Origin: Dehalococcoidia bacterium UBA1222
GTDB lineage: Bacteria > Chloroflexota > Dehalococcoidia > Dehalococcoidales > UBA1222
Direction: 5' to 3'
Length of the DNA stretch: 64,000 nucleotides
Assembly (NCBI GenBank): GCA_002309415.1
Contig: DBXC01000005.1
Coordinates: 62,771 to 126,770, forward strand
The notes under the pieces were generated by a model. The model did not search any database. It saw only the letters and a program-made list of their open reading frames with translations, and was not told the DNA's origin. A program made the translations under genes and the position numbers. Positions 52,066 to 60,561 of this stretch are shown piece by piece. Position 1 is the stretch's first letter, and each line of letters starts with the position of its first letter.

Positions 52066-53088
52066 ATGACTGAACAGATCGATTGGGGAAACCTTGGTTT
52101 CGGTTACCACAAAACCGAAAAAAGATATGTTTCTAATTACAAGGATGGCAAATGGGACAACGGTACTCTTACCGAAGATGCCAATATCGTCATGAACGAA
52201 TGTGCCTGTGTCCTTCAGTATGCCCAGACTTGTTTCGAAGGTATGAAGGCCTATACTACTGTCGACGGAAAGATCGTCTGTTTCCGACCTGATCTCAACG
52301 CACAGCGTATGCGAGAATCCTGTCTTCGACTGAAGATGCCTGTCTTCCCTGAAGAACGATTCATCGACGCCGTTTGTCAGGTCGTTGCTGCCAATAAGGA
52401 TTATGTACCTCCTTATGGTACCGGCGCTTCTCTTTATATCCGACCTTATATGTTCGGTTCTGATGCTATCCTTGGTGTCAAACCCGCTAATGAATTCCAG
52501 TTCAGAATGTTTGCTTCACCCGTTGGACCTTACTTCAAGGGTGGTGTAAAACCCATCTCTGTCCGTATCTCCGACTATGATCGTGCAGCACCTCACGGTA
52601 CCGGTCATGTTAAGGCTGGTCTCAACTATGCCATGTCTCTCTATGCCATCGTTGATGCTCACGAGAAGGGCTTTGATGAGAATATCTACCTTGATTCCGG
52701 TTCCAGAACCTATATCGAAGAGACCGGCGGTGCCAACATCCTCTTCGTCACTAAGAGCGGCAAGGTCGTAACTCCTAAATCCGATACCATCCTGCCTTCC
52801 ATCACCCGACGTTCACTCATGCAGGTCGCTAAGGATTATCTTGGTCTCGAGACCGAAGAACGTCCCATCAAACTGGAAGAACTTGAAGATATGGCCGAAT
52901 GCGGTCTCTGCGGAACTGCTGCAGTCATCTCTCCTGTCGGTAAGATCACTGATCACGGCAAAGAGATCTATCTGCCTTCCGGTATGACCTCCATGGGTCC
53001 TGTCATCCAGAAGCTTTATGACACTCTTCGCGGTATGCAGCTGGGCACCATCAAGGCTCCTTCCGGCTGGATCAAAGAGATCTGTTAA
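52066..53088 (+). CDS. ilvE: Branched-chain amino acid aminotransferase
   Basis: A 340-residue PLP-dependent class IV aminotransferase for Val, Ile and Leu synthesis and breakdown. PLP-binding K183 is in GHVKAGLNYAMS; TCFEGMKAY, YIRPYMFGSD and EETGGANILFV are conserved. The length and N terminus match the eukaryotic-like BCAT group widespread in anaerobes. Strong promoter and terminator flank it, and the arginine codons favour CGA. Confidence 0.95.
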   Translation: MTEQIDWGNLGFGYHKTEKRYVSNYKDGKWDNGTLTEDANIVMNECACVLQYAQTCFEGMKAYTTVDGKIVCFRPDLNAQRMRESCLRLKMPVFPEERFIDAVCQVVAANKDYVPPYGTGASLYIRPYMFGSDAILGVKPANEFQFRMFASPVGPYFKGGVKPISVRISDYDRAAPHGTGHVKAGLNYAMSLYAIVDAHEKGFDENIYLDSGSRTYIEETGGANILFVTKSGKVVTPKSDTILPSITRRSLMQVAKDYLGLETEERPIKLEELEDMAECGLCGTAAVISPVGKITDHGKEIYLPSGMTSMGPVIQKLYDTLRGMQLGTIKAPSGWIKEIC

Positions 53089-53109
53089 TCAATCATGTAA
53101 TCATTTGAT

Positions 53110-53136
53110 GGGCAGGCAATCGAACATTGTCTGCCC
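53110..53136 (+). terminator. Terminator after ilvE
   Basis: GGGCAGGCAAT pairs with ATTGTCTGCCC (one G-U pair, loop CGAAC), followed by ATTTTTA. The HD-domain gene's ribosome binding site comes right after it. Confidence 0.8.
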
Positions 53137-53157
53137 ATTTTTATAGGAGTTTTCATT

Positions 53158-53727
53158 ATGGAGATAACTTTCGATAAAGCTAAAGAGATTCTGGCTCAGT
53201 CCACGACTGAGGACCATCTGATCATTCATTCCCTGAATGTCTGCTACGCCATGGAAGCTATGGCTGAGCATTTTGGAGAGGATCCCGACCACTGGAAGGT
53301 AATAGGTTATCTTCATGATTATGACTACGAGAAGTATCCAGATGAACATCTTCAGCATACTGAAAAGCCTCTTCTTGATAATGGGGTAGATCCCCAGGAT
53401 GTTCGTGCTATTCTGAGCCATGGCTACAGTATCGTCAATGACATCAAACCCGAAACGAATATGGAAAAGAGTCTCTTCACAGTCGATGAGCTCACCGGCA
53501 TTATTCAGGCCTGTGCCAGGATGCGACCAAATGGCATCTCGGACCTTGAAGTGAAGAGTTTCATGAAGAAGTTCAAGGACCTGAAGTTTGCCGCCAAGTG
53601 TGACCGCGAGACCATCAAGATGGGATGCGAGATGCTCGGAATGGAAGTAGCAGACGTAGCATCGATCTGCATCGAAGGCATGAAAAGGCATGCCGAAGAG
53701 ATCGGTCTCTTAGGTACTTGTAAGTAA
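53158..53727 (+). CDS. HD-domain hydrolase
   Basis: A 189-residue HD-superfamily protein. An N-terminal histidine (LIIHSLNVCYAM), the HD pair (GYLHDYDYEKYP) and a further His region (ILSHGY) support a metal-dependent phosphohydrolase. The substrate is unknown; small HD proteins of this type are often annotated as metal-dependent phosphohydrolases. GGAGT precedes the ATG. Confidence 0.82.
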   Translation: MEITFDKAKEILAQSTTEDHLIIHSLNVCYAMEAMAEHFGEDPDHWKVIGYLHDYDYEKYPDEHLQHTEKPLLDNGVDPQDVRAILSHGYSIVNDIKPETNMEKSLFTVDELTGIIQACARMRPNGISDLEVKSFMKKFKDLKFAAKCDRETIKMGCEMLGMEVADVASICIEGMKRHAEEIGLLGTCK

Positions 53728-53734
53728 TAACTCG

Positions 53735-54319
53735 TTACGACAAAGAGAATATCACTGTAACGTTGCCGTTTCCGATCTTTTCTTTCAGTTGTTGCTGATT
53801 CAGACCCTGGACTTTTCCCAGCCTCGTGAATGACCAAGTATTGGTGTCGTAGTAGATCGTAATCGAATTACCTTGATAAAGGATGACGTCACCAGGTTCG
53901 GTCGTGATACTTGTATCGTTTCTGGGAAGAGACGTGCCTATATCTCCGACGATCTCGAAGTTGCCGTAATGATGCATCTCAACAGCGAGATCACCCCTCG
54001 TAAGAAGGTCATAAAAAGCTTCAGATGAAGAGTTCTCGGCAAGTTTTATCGGTAGTCTTTCCTGACCTATCCTGGCGTAAATAATGCCTTTGTCTTTTGA
54101 ATCATCCATAGTCGTTGTTACTGTTACAGTAGAATAAACGGCTGTCGTAACTGTATTCGTCACGGTACTAGTTATAGTGTCCGTCACAACAGCAGTTTTA
54201 GTTACTGTTGTTTGGTTTGGTTGCGAACATCCGCTGATTGCTAAGACAACAGAAATGATGCAGGCAAATACGAGGCTAAATCGTGCAGCCCATATCGAAT
54301 GCGTCACGTACGGCTTCAC
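53735..54319 (-). CDS. Lipoprotein with cyclophilin-like domain
   Basis: A 194-residue exported protein with a signal peptide and lipobox (AISGC), a Thr/Val-rich linker and a C-terminal cyclophilin-like fold domain (residues about 77-194; EMHHYGNFEIVGDIGTSLP and GDVILYQGNSITIYYD are typical). A binding role is more likely than isomerase activity. I take the GTG at 54319, which overlaps the flavodoxin gene by 44 bases; there is no later plausible start before the signal peptide. Confidence 0.75.
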   Translation of the reverse strand: MKPYVTHSIWAARFSLVFACIISVVLAISGCSQPNQTTVTKTAVVTDTITSTVTNTVTTAVYSTVTVTTTMDDSKDKGIIYARIGQERLPIKLAENSSSEAFYDLLTRGDLAVEMHHYGNFEIVGDIGTSLPRNDTSITTEPGDVILYQGNSITIYYDTNTWSFTRLGKVQGLNQQQLKEKIGNGNVTVIFSLS

Positions 54320-54815
54320 TTTCTTTTGCTTCTCCAGGTTTGTTGCATCCTCCGCAGAAGATGCTGTCCTTGAGCTCTACTCCGTTGAAGCAGGCTATCC
54401 ATCCGCCTAATGCTACGAGTGTCCTTTCTGGTGCACTGTCATCATCGTCAGCAGCTGTAGTGATGAGATAGATCTCTCGGAAACGGTAGTTGTCGTCATA
54501 TAGAGAGTTAGAGCGGTCCAGGAGGGTCTTCATCTGACCGCTCATGCTGTAGTAATAGATCGGGGTGGCGAAGACTATCACATCAGCATTCTTCATCTTT
54601 TCGGTGATCTCGATGGCATCATCTTCGATGGTGCATCGTTTATTCTTTAAGCAGGCCATACACCCGCGGCAATAAGCTATCTTCTTTTCTTTGAGGGAGA
54701 TGAACTCGACATTGTTTCCATTCTCTTTGGCACCATCTGCGAATGCTTGTGCCAAAATTTCGGAGTTGCTGTGTTTTCTGAGGCTGGTTGAGATAACAAG
54801 AACGTTCTTTGACAT
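54276..54815 (-). CDS. Flavodoxin-family NAD(P)H-dependent oxidoreductase
   Basis: A 179-residue FMN reductase-like protein with the phosphate loop STSLRKHSNSE, a CxxCxxC-type cysteine patch (YCRGCMACLKNKRC) and TPIYYYSMSGQMKTLLDR, as in iron-sulfur flavoproteins. The patch could bind a cluster. AAAGGAGGT precedes the ATG. Confidence 0.88.
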   Translation of the reverse strand: MSKNVLVISTSLRKHSNSEILAQAFADGAKENGNNVEFISLKEKKIAYCRGCMACLKNKRCTIEDDAIEITEKMKNADVIVFATPIYYYSMSGQMKTLLDRSNSLYDDNYRFREIYLITTAADDDDSAPERTLVALGGWIACFNGVELKDSIFCGGCNKPGEAKESEAVRDAFDMGCTI

Positions 54816-54886
54816 GGATACCTCCTTTTAAGAATGAATTGGAGTACCACCTATATTTTAGCAAAAACAAAAAAGACTTTGTTGCT

Positions 54887-55255
54887 TTATCGCGTGTCCA
54901 GAGCGTTATATTGTTTCTCGATCCAAGCCATTATGAGATCAGTGACCTGAGATTGTTCGGATATTGATAACTCTCTGCCTTTAGGAATCTTGTACCACTT
55001 ATACAGGCAGTCACGGCAGCAGCAGGCAGTGGCGTGTTGGGCGATGAATACCGGATGTCCTCGCATGGGAGTCTGTTTACCATCGTTGGGGATCTCGGCA
55101 GGTGCCAGTCTTTTGCTTATGAAGTTTTCGGCGTGGGAACGGAGAGTATCCATTCCTTTTTCCTGGATGTATTGAACGTCTTTTGTGCTTAGATGAAATC
55201 TTGAACGGAATGCCGAGCGCTTTAATCTATTGAGAGAATCTTCGATGTCGATCAT
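54887..55255 (-). CDS. DUF4186 protein
   Basis: A 122-residue protein with the DUF4186 signature: FRSRFHL, HAENFISKRLAPAEIPNDGKQTPMRGHPVFIAQHATACCCRDCL and KWYKIPKGREL. The function is unknown; the Cys-Cys-Cys-x-x-Cys patch suggests metal binding. Its ATG overlaps the stop of the MaoC-like gene (TAATG). Confidence 0.88.
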   Translation of the reverse strand: MIDIEDSLNRLKRSAFRSRFHLSTKDVQYIQEKGMDTLRSHAENFISKRLAPAEIPNDGKQTPMRGHPVFIAQHATACCCRDCLYKWYKIPKGRELSISEQSQVTDLIMAWIEKQYNALDTR

Positions 55256-55674
55256 TAATTTTTGATCCGTATGTTCCCAGCAGCGACGGTCTCACCGTTT
55301 TCGTTCAGCGCTTTAGTCTCGATTAGGTATCCATCTTCACTGGTTGATTTTGCTTCAGCGGTGAAGGTCAGAGTCTCATTGACGTAAGTGACCTTTTTAT
55401 GAGAGATCTCAATCGATGAGATCATCTGGTCGTTAGTTTTGAATTGTTCTATCATCCTGATGAATATCGATTCGATGAGGGCTCCCGGAACGACGATGTC
55501 TTTTAATCCATGCCTAGTCGCATAGTCTTTGTCTCTATGGATAGGGTTTGAATCTCCTGTACGATCAAGCCATGAATCGATGGTGGCTTGGTCCAGCATG
55601 ATCTTGGAATTCGGTATCTCAAATCTTCCGGTCGTATTCATATCCAATAATCGAATCTTTGCCTTTGGCCTCAT
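55255..55674 (-). CDS. MaoC-like hotdog-fold protein
   Basis: A 139-residue hotdog protein with the MaoC hydratase segment DSNPIHRDKDYATRHGLKDIVVPG, which carries the catalytic Asp and His positions. It may hydrate an enoyl-CoA or act as a thioester-binding protein. The start at 55674 lacks a clear site; ATG at 55641 is an alternative. Confidence 0.82.
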   Translation of the reverse strand: MRPKAKIRLLDMNTTGRFEIPNSKIMLDQATIDSWLDRTGDSNPIHRDKDYATRHGLKDIVVPGALIESIFIRMIEQFKTNDQMISSIEISHKKVTYVNETLTFTAEAKSTSEDGYLIETKALNENGETVAAGNIRIKN

Positions 55675-55773
55675 GTTATCATTTAAGGCTTGTTTATTTC
55701 TAATAATATTCTATAATTAGCAATCGTATTAATCATATTTAACGCTATGTTTTACGGGCGGTTTTATTAGTTT

Positions 55774-56553
55774 ATGGATACAGTCATAATGGGATTGATG
55801 ATCCCTTTCATAGGAACTTCTGCAGGGGCGGCCTGCGTATTCTTTCTCAAGAAGAATCTGAGCACTGATGTACAGCGTGCCCTGACTGGTTTTGCGGCCG
55901 GTGTCATGGTCGCTGCTTCGATCTGGAGTCTGCTTGTTCCGGCTATGGATCAGTCAGCATCTATGGGAAGATGGTCTTTCCTTCCGGCCTTTATCGGTTT
56001 CTGGATCGGTATCCTGTTGCTGCTTGCTCTCGACCGTCTCATTCCGCATCTGCATCGTTCGGCAGATCAGCCTGAAGGTCTTTCAAGCCATCTCAATAAG
56101 ACCTCGATGATGGTGCTGGCTGTAACTCTGCATAATATCCCAGAGGGCATGGCCGTCGGTGTGGTCTATGCCGGACTCGTCAGCGGTTCCGGCGCCATCA
56201 CGGCTAGCGCTGCTTTAGCCTTATCATTGGGTATTGCCATTCAGAATTTCCTTGAGGGTGCCATTGTCTCCACTCCTTTATATGCTGAAGGCATGACAAA
56301 ACCTAAATCATTCTTCTGGGGAGTCTTCTCCGGAGCAGTCGAGCCGGTTTTGGGTATCATTACCGTATTCACTGTTGCTTTGGTGACTTCCGCAATGCCT
56401 TATCTTTTGGCTTTTGCGGCTGGTGCCATGATCTATGTGGTCGTTGAGGAACTAATCCCGGAGATGTCGGCTGGGGAGCATTCTAATATCGGTGTCATTG
56501 CATTTGCCATTGGTTTCAGTGCCATGATGGCCTTGGATGTCGCTTTAGGATAA
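55774..56553 (+). CDS. ZIP-family metal transporter
   Basis: A 259-residue divalent metal importer of the ZupT/GufA type with about eight helices, the metal-binding HNIPEGMAVG in helix IV and QNFLEGAIVSTP in helix V. No strong ribosome binding site. It is tail to tail with the MarR regulator that has a Met/His-rich region, which may be connected to metal handling. Confidence 0.88.
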   Translation: MDTVIMGLMIPFIGTSAGAACVFFLKKNLSTDVQRALTGFAAGVMVAASIWSLLVPAMDQSASMGRWSFLPAFIGFWIGILLLLALDRLIPHLHRSADQPEGLSSHLNKTSMMVLAVTLHNIPEGMAVGVVYAGLVSGSGAITASAALALSLGIAIQNFLEGAIVSTPLYAEGMTKPKSFFWGVFSGAVEPVLGIITVFTVALVTSAMPYLLAFAAGAMIYVVVEELIPEMSAGEHSNIGVIAFAIGFSAMMALDVALG

Positions 56554-56571
56554 TCACTGTCGTAATAGAAG

Positions 56572-56605
56572 TACTCCCTGGCTGAAGCACTTCAGTCAGG
56601 GAGTA
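56572..56605 (+). terminator. Terminator after the ZIP gene
   Basis: A 15-base-pair stem (TACTCCCTGGCTGAA with one G-U pair, loop GCAC) is followed by a run of six T residues. Confidence 0.88.
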
Positions 56606-56634
56606 GGAAGTTTTTTCATGATTATAGTTTGACC

Positions 56635-57195
56635 TTATTCGGCAAGTAACTTGTCGAGGATGTTGGACAAGGTCTCCTTTTCATCTTCAGTCAGTTTTGC
56701 GAAGAACTCTTCCATAAAACCTTCTCGCTCTTCTTTGATCTCTTCGGCACGGGCCTTACCAAGATCAGTGAGCTTCAGGATAGTAGCTCTCTTGTCGGTC
56801 TCGTCGACAGTTCGGACGATATATCCATCGTCTTCGAGCTTGTTGACTACTTCCGAAGTGGAGGAGGCGTTGATTTCTGCCCGTTCGGCGAGCTGTTTCT
56901 GTCGGACGCCATCAGGATATTCACTGATGATGACGAGCATTCGTTCGCGGGAAAGCCCACACTTGCGATGGTGCATACCGGCATGAGGACCGAAGGGACC
57001 GAATCCCATCTTATGCATGCCGTGCATACCAGGCATACCAGCCATACCGGGCTTCATACCATGCTTCATGCAATGAGGACCGGCGGGCATTTCGCCGTTA
57101 CAAGCTTTCTTACCGAAGCGATTTTCGAAGGCTGCCATTCGTAATTTTCGTGAGGACTTCATCAACTTTTTGAATAATTCTGCATTCTTAACCAT
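56635..57195 (-). CDS. MarR-family regulator with Met/His-rich insertion
   Basis: A 186-residue winged-helix regulator. The MarR core is residues about 78-186 (MLVIISEYPDGVRQKQLAERAEINASSTSEVVNKLEDDGYI...DKRATILKLTDLG). The first half contains a Met, His and Gly-rich stretch with an MxGMxGMHGMHKM pattern and nearby HHRKC, unusual for MarR and suggestive of metal binding. The ATG at 57195 lies ten bases after AGGAG. Its promoter carries two identical operator-like repeats, so autoregulation is likely. Confidence 0.83.
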   Translation of the reverse strand: MVKNAELFKKLMKSSRKLRMAAFENRFGKKACNGEMPAGPHCMKHGMKPGMAGMPGMHGMHKMGFGPFGPHAGMHHRKCGLSRERMLVIISEYPDGVRQKQLAERAEINASSTSEVVNKLEDDGYIVRTVDETDKRATILKLTDLGKARAEEIKEEREGFMEEFFAKLTEDEKETLSNILDKLLAE

Positions 57196-57220
57196 ATACA
57201 CATTTCTCCTTTTCAATAAA

Positions 57221-57272
57221 TATTACGGTACCGAAACAATAACAGTATATTACGGTACCGAACTATTGTCAA
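57221..57272 (-). promoter_or_regulatory. MarR promoter with two operators
   Basis: Consensus-like TTGACA (57267-57272) and TATACT (57244-57249) with a 17-base spacer on the minus strand. The 15-base sequence TATTACGGTACCGAA occurs twice, at 57221-57235 and 57248-57262, 27 bases apart, each centred on the palindrome CGGTACCG. One copy fills the spacer and the other lies just past the start point. Confidence 0.8.
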
Positions 57273-57317
57273 CATGTTTTTTCATCTTTTTAAAAAATTT
57301 TTTTGAAAAAGGGACTT

Positions 57318-57797
57318 TTAGGCAGAAATTTCTTTTTTATGCATCAGGTGGATGCCGATATGTCCGATGCCCAGTATTACGGTTGCGATCGCAAGAGGGA
57401 TGTTCTTTCCGTATACAGCGAGGAGCATGAATGCTGCGACTGGGAGGGTGGCGCCGGCGACCGGTACTCCCAGTATGCTTGAGTAAAAGTCCTGCAGCGT
57501 CTTTTCGCTTCGGAAATACCTGATCCAGTAGATTTCATATAGGACCATAAGGCTGAATGAGACTATCAGCCACCATGTCCAGTTGGACCATGGCTTGAGA
57601 TTGAAATCTGTGAATACGAGGACGATCGCTGAGACCAATATCTCTCCGATACGTTCCAATGCTACAAGTACGTTGTTCTCATGCAGAGCTACTTTGTCGT
57701 AGTCTTTGGGCTGATTCTTGGTCCAGAAGAAATTGGGCGTGAACAGCATCACGAGATAGATGAGTCCGACGTATGAGAAACCAAAATGCAGTTCCAT
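57318..57797 (-). CDS. Membrane protein, unknown function
   Basis: A 159-residue protein with four to five hydrophobic helices. It resembles uncharacterised membrane proteins of anaerobes (FFWTKNQPKDYDKV...ENNVLVALERIGE). The ATG overlaps the stop of the phosphatase gene (TAATG), so it is the last gene of the STAS-SpoIIE operon. Confidence 0.72.
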   Translation of the reverse strand: MELHFGFSYVGLIYLVMLFTPNFFWTKNQPKDYDKVALHENNVLVALERIGEILVSAIVLVFTDFNLKPWSNWTWWLIVSFSLMVLYEIYWIRYFRSEKTLQDFYSSILGVPVAGATLPVAAFMLLAVYGKNIPLAIATVILGIGHIGIHLMHKKEISA

Positions 57798-59665
57798 TAT
57801 TCGGTCAGTTTCTTCTTGATGATGAGGGTGTTTTGCCCGTTGAGATATCTGTAATCGATGTTATCCATCATCTTCTTGATCATCAGAATCCCTAGTCCGC
57901 CGATGGGACGTTCTTCTGCGGATAACGTGATATCAGGATCGACTTTGGCCAGCGGATTATAAGGACGTCCGTTATCTGAGAACACGATCGTGACCATTTC
58001 GTCATCGGGTCTCATTTTAACTGTGACGTTTCCTTCTTCTTCTCCGTAGGCATAGTTTGCGATATTAGAGACGATGTCGTCTGTTACTGCGTCGATTTGA
58101 GCCATGATCTTATTGGGACATCCGAGTGCTTTAAGTTCATTGTTTATGAAATCAGTGATTTCTGGGATGCTTTCGATCTTGGCAGGGAGCGTGATCTTTT
58201 TTTCGTCATTGCTCGCAGAACTGCCTTTGTAATGGATACACATCATAGTCATATCATCAAATTGTTCGGCATTCCCCACGAAGAGTTCCACTGCATCATC
58301 CACTTTCTCTAGGAGTTCCTGGGGAGTGGCGTCTTTGATCTTATTGAGTATCTCGACGGTACGGGCAGTTCCGAACTGTTCTTTTTTGTCATCCGTGGCT
58401 TCAGCGATACCATCGGTATAGAGGAAGAGTTTTGAACCGGGATTCATCTGCAGTGAGTATTCCTTATATCTCATGTCATCCATACCGCCGACCACGAAGT
58501 CATGGCTGCCTTTGATTATCTCGAAGTCTCCGTCAGCTTTCTTCAGAATCGGATATTCATGACCTGCATTGGATGCTGTAAGCTGACCGGTCCTGAGATC
58601 CAGTACGCCTATCCAGACCGTTACAAACATGTCCTCTCGATTATTGCTGCAGATCTGTTTGTTGACGGAATATAAGACTTCGGATGGTGCACGTCCGGAC
58701 ATCGCAATGTTCTTGATGAGTATCTTTGATATGAGCATAAACAGTGCTGCCGGGATGCCTTTGCCCGATGCGTCTGCGATGACGAGACCCAAATGGTCAT
58801 TGTCGATCAGGAAGAAGTCATAGAAGTCGCCTCCGACTTCTTTAGCGGGCTTGGTGGAAGCATAGATATCAAAGTCCTCTCTGTCGGGGAAAGCGGGGAA
58901 GATCGACGGGAGAAGGGCAGTCTGGATCTTTGTTGCCAAAGATAATTCATACTGCAGTCTGGCTGTGCTTAAATCTTTCTCATGCTGTGTCAGCACCATT
59001 TCTCGGCCGCGTCTGGCCAGATTTGCGGAGATGACCGAGATGATGGAGAAAATGAGCCATTTGGGCAGATAATCGAAGAGGAGAGTGTTCTTTATGAGCA
59101 TCTCATCCGTTACACCGGCATTAATGACCGTGTCCCCCAGAAAGCCTCCGGTGGTGATCATGTGGATGCCTTCGTCCATCGTGACGATATTGAGATTGAT
59201 TAGGCCATGTGTCGCACCCCATATGGATGACCCAAGGAACGCCAACGTGGTCACTATCGATGTTGCGATCGTAAGTCTTCTTGAGAAGTAGCGGCTGCTG
59301 TAGACTACTGGGATCGCCATGAGGAGAATCACTTTATGGGTAAGCATGGCATCCAGTCTTCCGTAGACCAGGATGACACCGAGGATGAGCAGGAACTTCA
59401 TCCACCATGGATTGTCTTTTTTCTTTAGCTGGTAGATCACTAACATGATAAGACAGGCGACGATCCCCTGCATGCAAGGTGGGAATAACCCGTCCATTTT
59501 GAGCAGAAACACTCCCATGAATCCCAGAATAAGGATTATTCCTAATAACAGCGCTGTATTGAAAAGGATGATGGCGCCTAACTTGTTAGCCTGGGCCTCA
59601 TTTTCTTGGAAGACAACATCTACCGAGAATTTACCCCAGAGCTCTTTCCAGCGTTTCTTTGACAT
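57797..59665 (-). CDS. SpoIIE-type phosphatase with membrane region and C-terminal HATPase
   Basis: A 622-residue protein in three parts: an N-terminal membrane domain with about six helices (residues 30-215), a PP2C/SpoIIE serine phosphatase (KEVGGDFYDFFLI, ADASGKGIPAAL, LYTDGIAEATD) and a C-terminal RsbW/SpoIIAB-like ATPase domain (TDDIVSNIANYAY...SDNGRPYNPL...GLGILMIKKMMD). Kinase-like and phosphatase domains in one chain suggest that it controls the phosphorylation of the adjacent STAS protein in a partner-switching system. Confidence 0.88.
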   Translation of the reverse strand: MSKKRWKELWGKFSVDVVFQENEAQANKLGAIILFNTALLLGIILILGFMGVFLLKMDGLFPPCMQGIVACLIMLVIYQLKKKDNPWWMKFLLILGVILVYGRLDAMLTHKVILLMAIPVVYSSRYFSRRLTIATSIVTTLAFLGSSIWGATHGLINLNIVTMDEGIHMITTGGFLGDTVINAGVTDEMLIKNTLLFDYLPKWLIFSIISVISANLARRGREMVLTQHEKDLSTARLQYELSLATKIQTALLPSIFPAFPDREDFDIYASTKPAKEVGGDFYDFFLIDNDHLGLVIADASGKGIPAALFMLISKILIKNIAMSGRAPSEVLYSVNKQICSNNREDMFVTVWIGVLDLRTGQLTASNAGHEYPILKKADGDFEIIKGSHDFVVGGMDDMRYKEYSLQMNPGSKLFLYTDGIAEATDDKKEQFGTARTVEILNKIKDATPQELLEKVDDAVELFVGNAEQFDDMTMMCIHYKGSSASNDEKKITLPAKIESIPEITDFINNELKALGCPNKIMAQIDAVTDDIVSNIANYAYGEEEGNVTVKMRPDDEMVTIVFSDNGRPYNPLAKVDPDITLSAEERPIGGLGILMIKKMMDNIDYRYLNGQNTLIIKKKLTE

Positions 59666-59666
59666 C

Positions 59667-59969
59667 TTAGCTTTCTATGTCGAGGATATTGCAGAAGCCG
59701 GTAACTACGAATACTTCGTTTACGGTTTCATTGACATGAATGAGTTTGATCTTACCTTTATCTCCCAGTGCTTTCTGGGCCGAAAGTAGAACTCTAAGAC
59801 CTGCTGAAGAGATGTATTCGAGCTTCTCGCAGTCGAAGCAGAGGGAGTCGATGGATTCGATGCAGTCCTTGAGATCGTTTTCAAGTTCCGGCGACGAGAT
59901 GGTATCCAGTCTTCCTTCGAGTTTATATGTGACGTTATTTCCGTCATTTGTTCTGTTGAGGTTCAGCAT
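59667..59969 (-). CDS. STAS-domain anti-sigma factor antagonist
   Basis: A 100-residue STAS protein of the SpoIIAA/RsbV type. The phosphorylatable serine is probably S55 in YISSAGLRVLL. AGGA precedes the ATG, and the phosphatase gene starts 1 base after the stop. No sigma factor gene is nearby. Confidence 0.9.
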   Translation of the reverse strand: MLNLNRTNDGNNVTYKLEGRLDTISSPELENDLKDCIESIDSLCFDCEKLEYISSAGLRVLLSAQKALGDKGKIKLIHVNETVNEVFVVTGFCNILDIES

Positions 59970-60136
59970 ATCTTTATCCTGATAGATTTACTAATTGTCT
60001 TTTATTTTACACTATGAAGCCTATCATTTCATTCTATGTCACATTGAAACTGATATACATTTAGCTTTACAATTAACAAAACCCAAATCAAAACGGTTTG
60101 ACAACCGAAGTATTCGATATCTTGGGAGGAAACGCA

Positions 60137-60553
60137 ATGGATAATCCGATCTTCCGTAAGAAGAGCGTGGAGCGTATCTCATCGCCTGAGCAGCTGAACG
60201 ACTATCTCCATGTCACCAATCTTTCTGTCTGGTTGTTGCTCATTGCTGTTGCGATTCTTCTTGTCGGTCTTTTGATTTGGGGCGGTTTTGCATATATCAC
60301 CAGTTTCGTAGGTGGAGCAGCCGTGGTCAATGACGGTCAGATGAATATCGCTTTTGAAGATCAGGACAAGGCCAAGAACGTTTCATCGGGAATGAAAGTT
60401 ACAGTCGGCGGGGATTCTACTACTGTACTCAGCGTCGGAAAGGACGAGGCAGGGAATATCTTTGCTGTAGCCAACACTTCGCTTTCAGATGGTGAATATG
60501 ACTGTATTGTCCATTATGATCAGATTCAGGTCTTGAAACTACTGTTTAATTAG
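60137..60553 (+). CDS. NHLM-type secretion protein, short HlyD-like
   Basis: A 138-residue protein starting MDNPIFRKKSVERISSPEQLNDYL, the recognisable N terminus of NHLM/NHLP bacteriocin secretion proteins, with one membrane helix (residues about 31-57) and a beta-rich external region. It is shorter than typical HlyD adaptors and lacks a long hairpin. GGAGG precedes the ATG. It is the first of three export genes and divergent from the STAS operon. Confidence 0.82.
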   Translation: MDNPIFRKKSVERISSPEQLNDYLHVTNLSVWLLLIAVAILLVGLLIWGGFAYITSFVGGAAVVNDGQMNIAFEDQDKAKNVSSGMKVTVGGDSTTVLSVGKDEAGNIFAVANTSLSDGEYDCIVHYDQIQVLKLLFN

Positions 60554-60561
60554 GATCAGTG

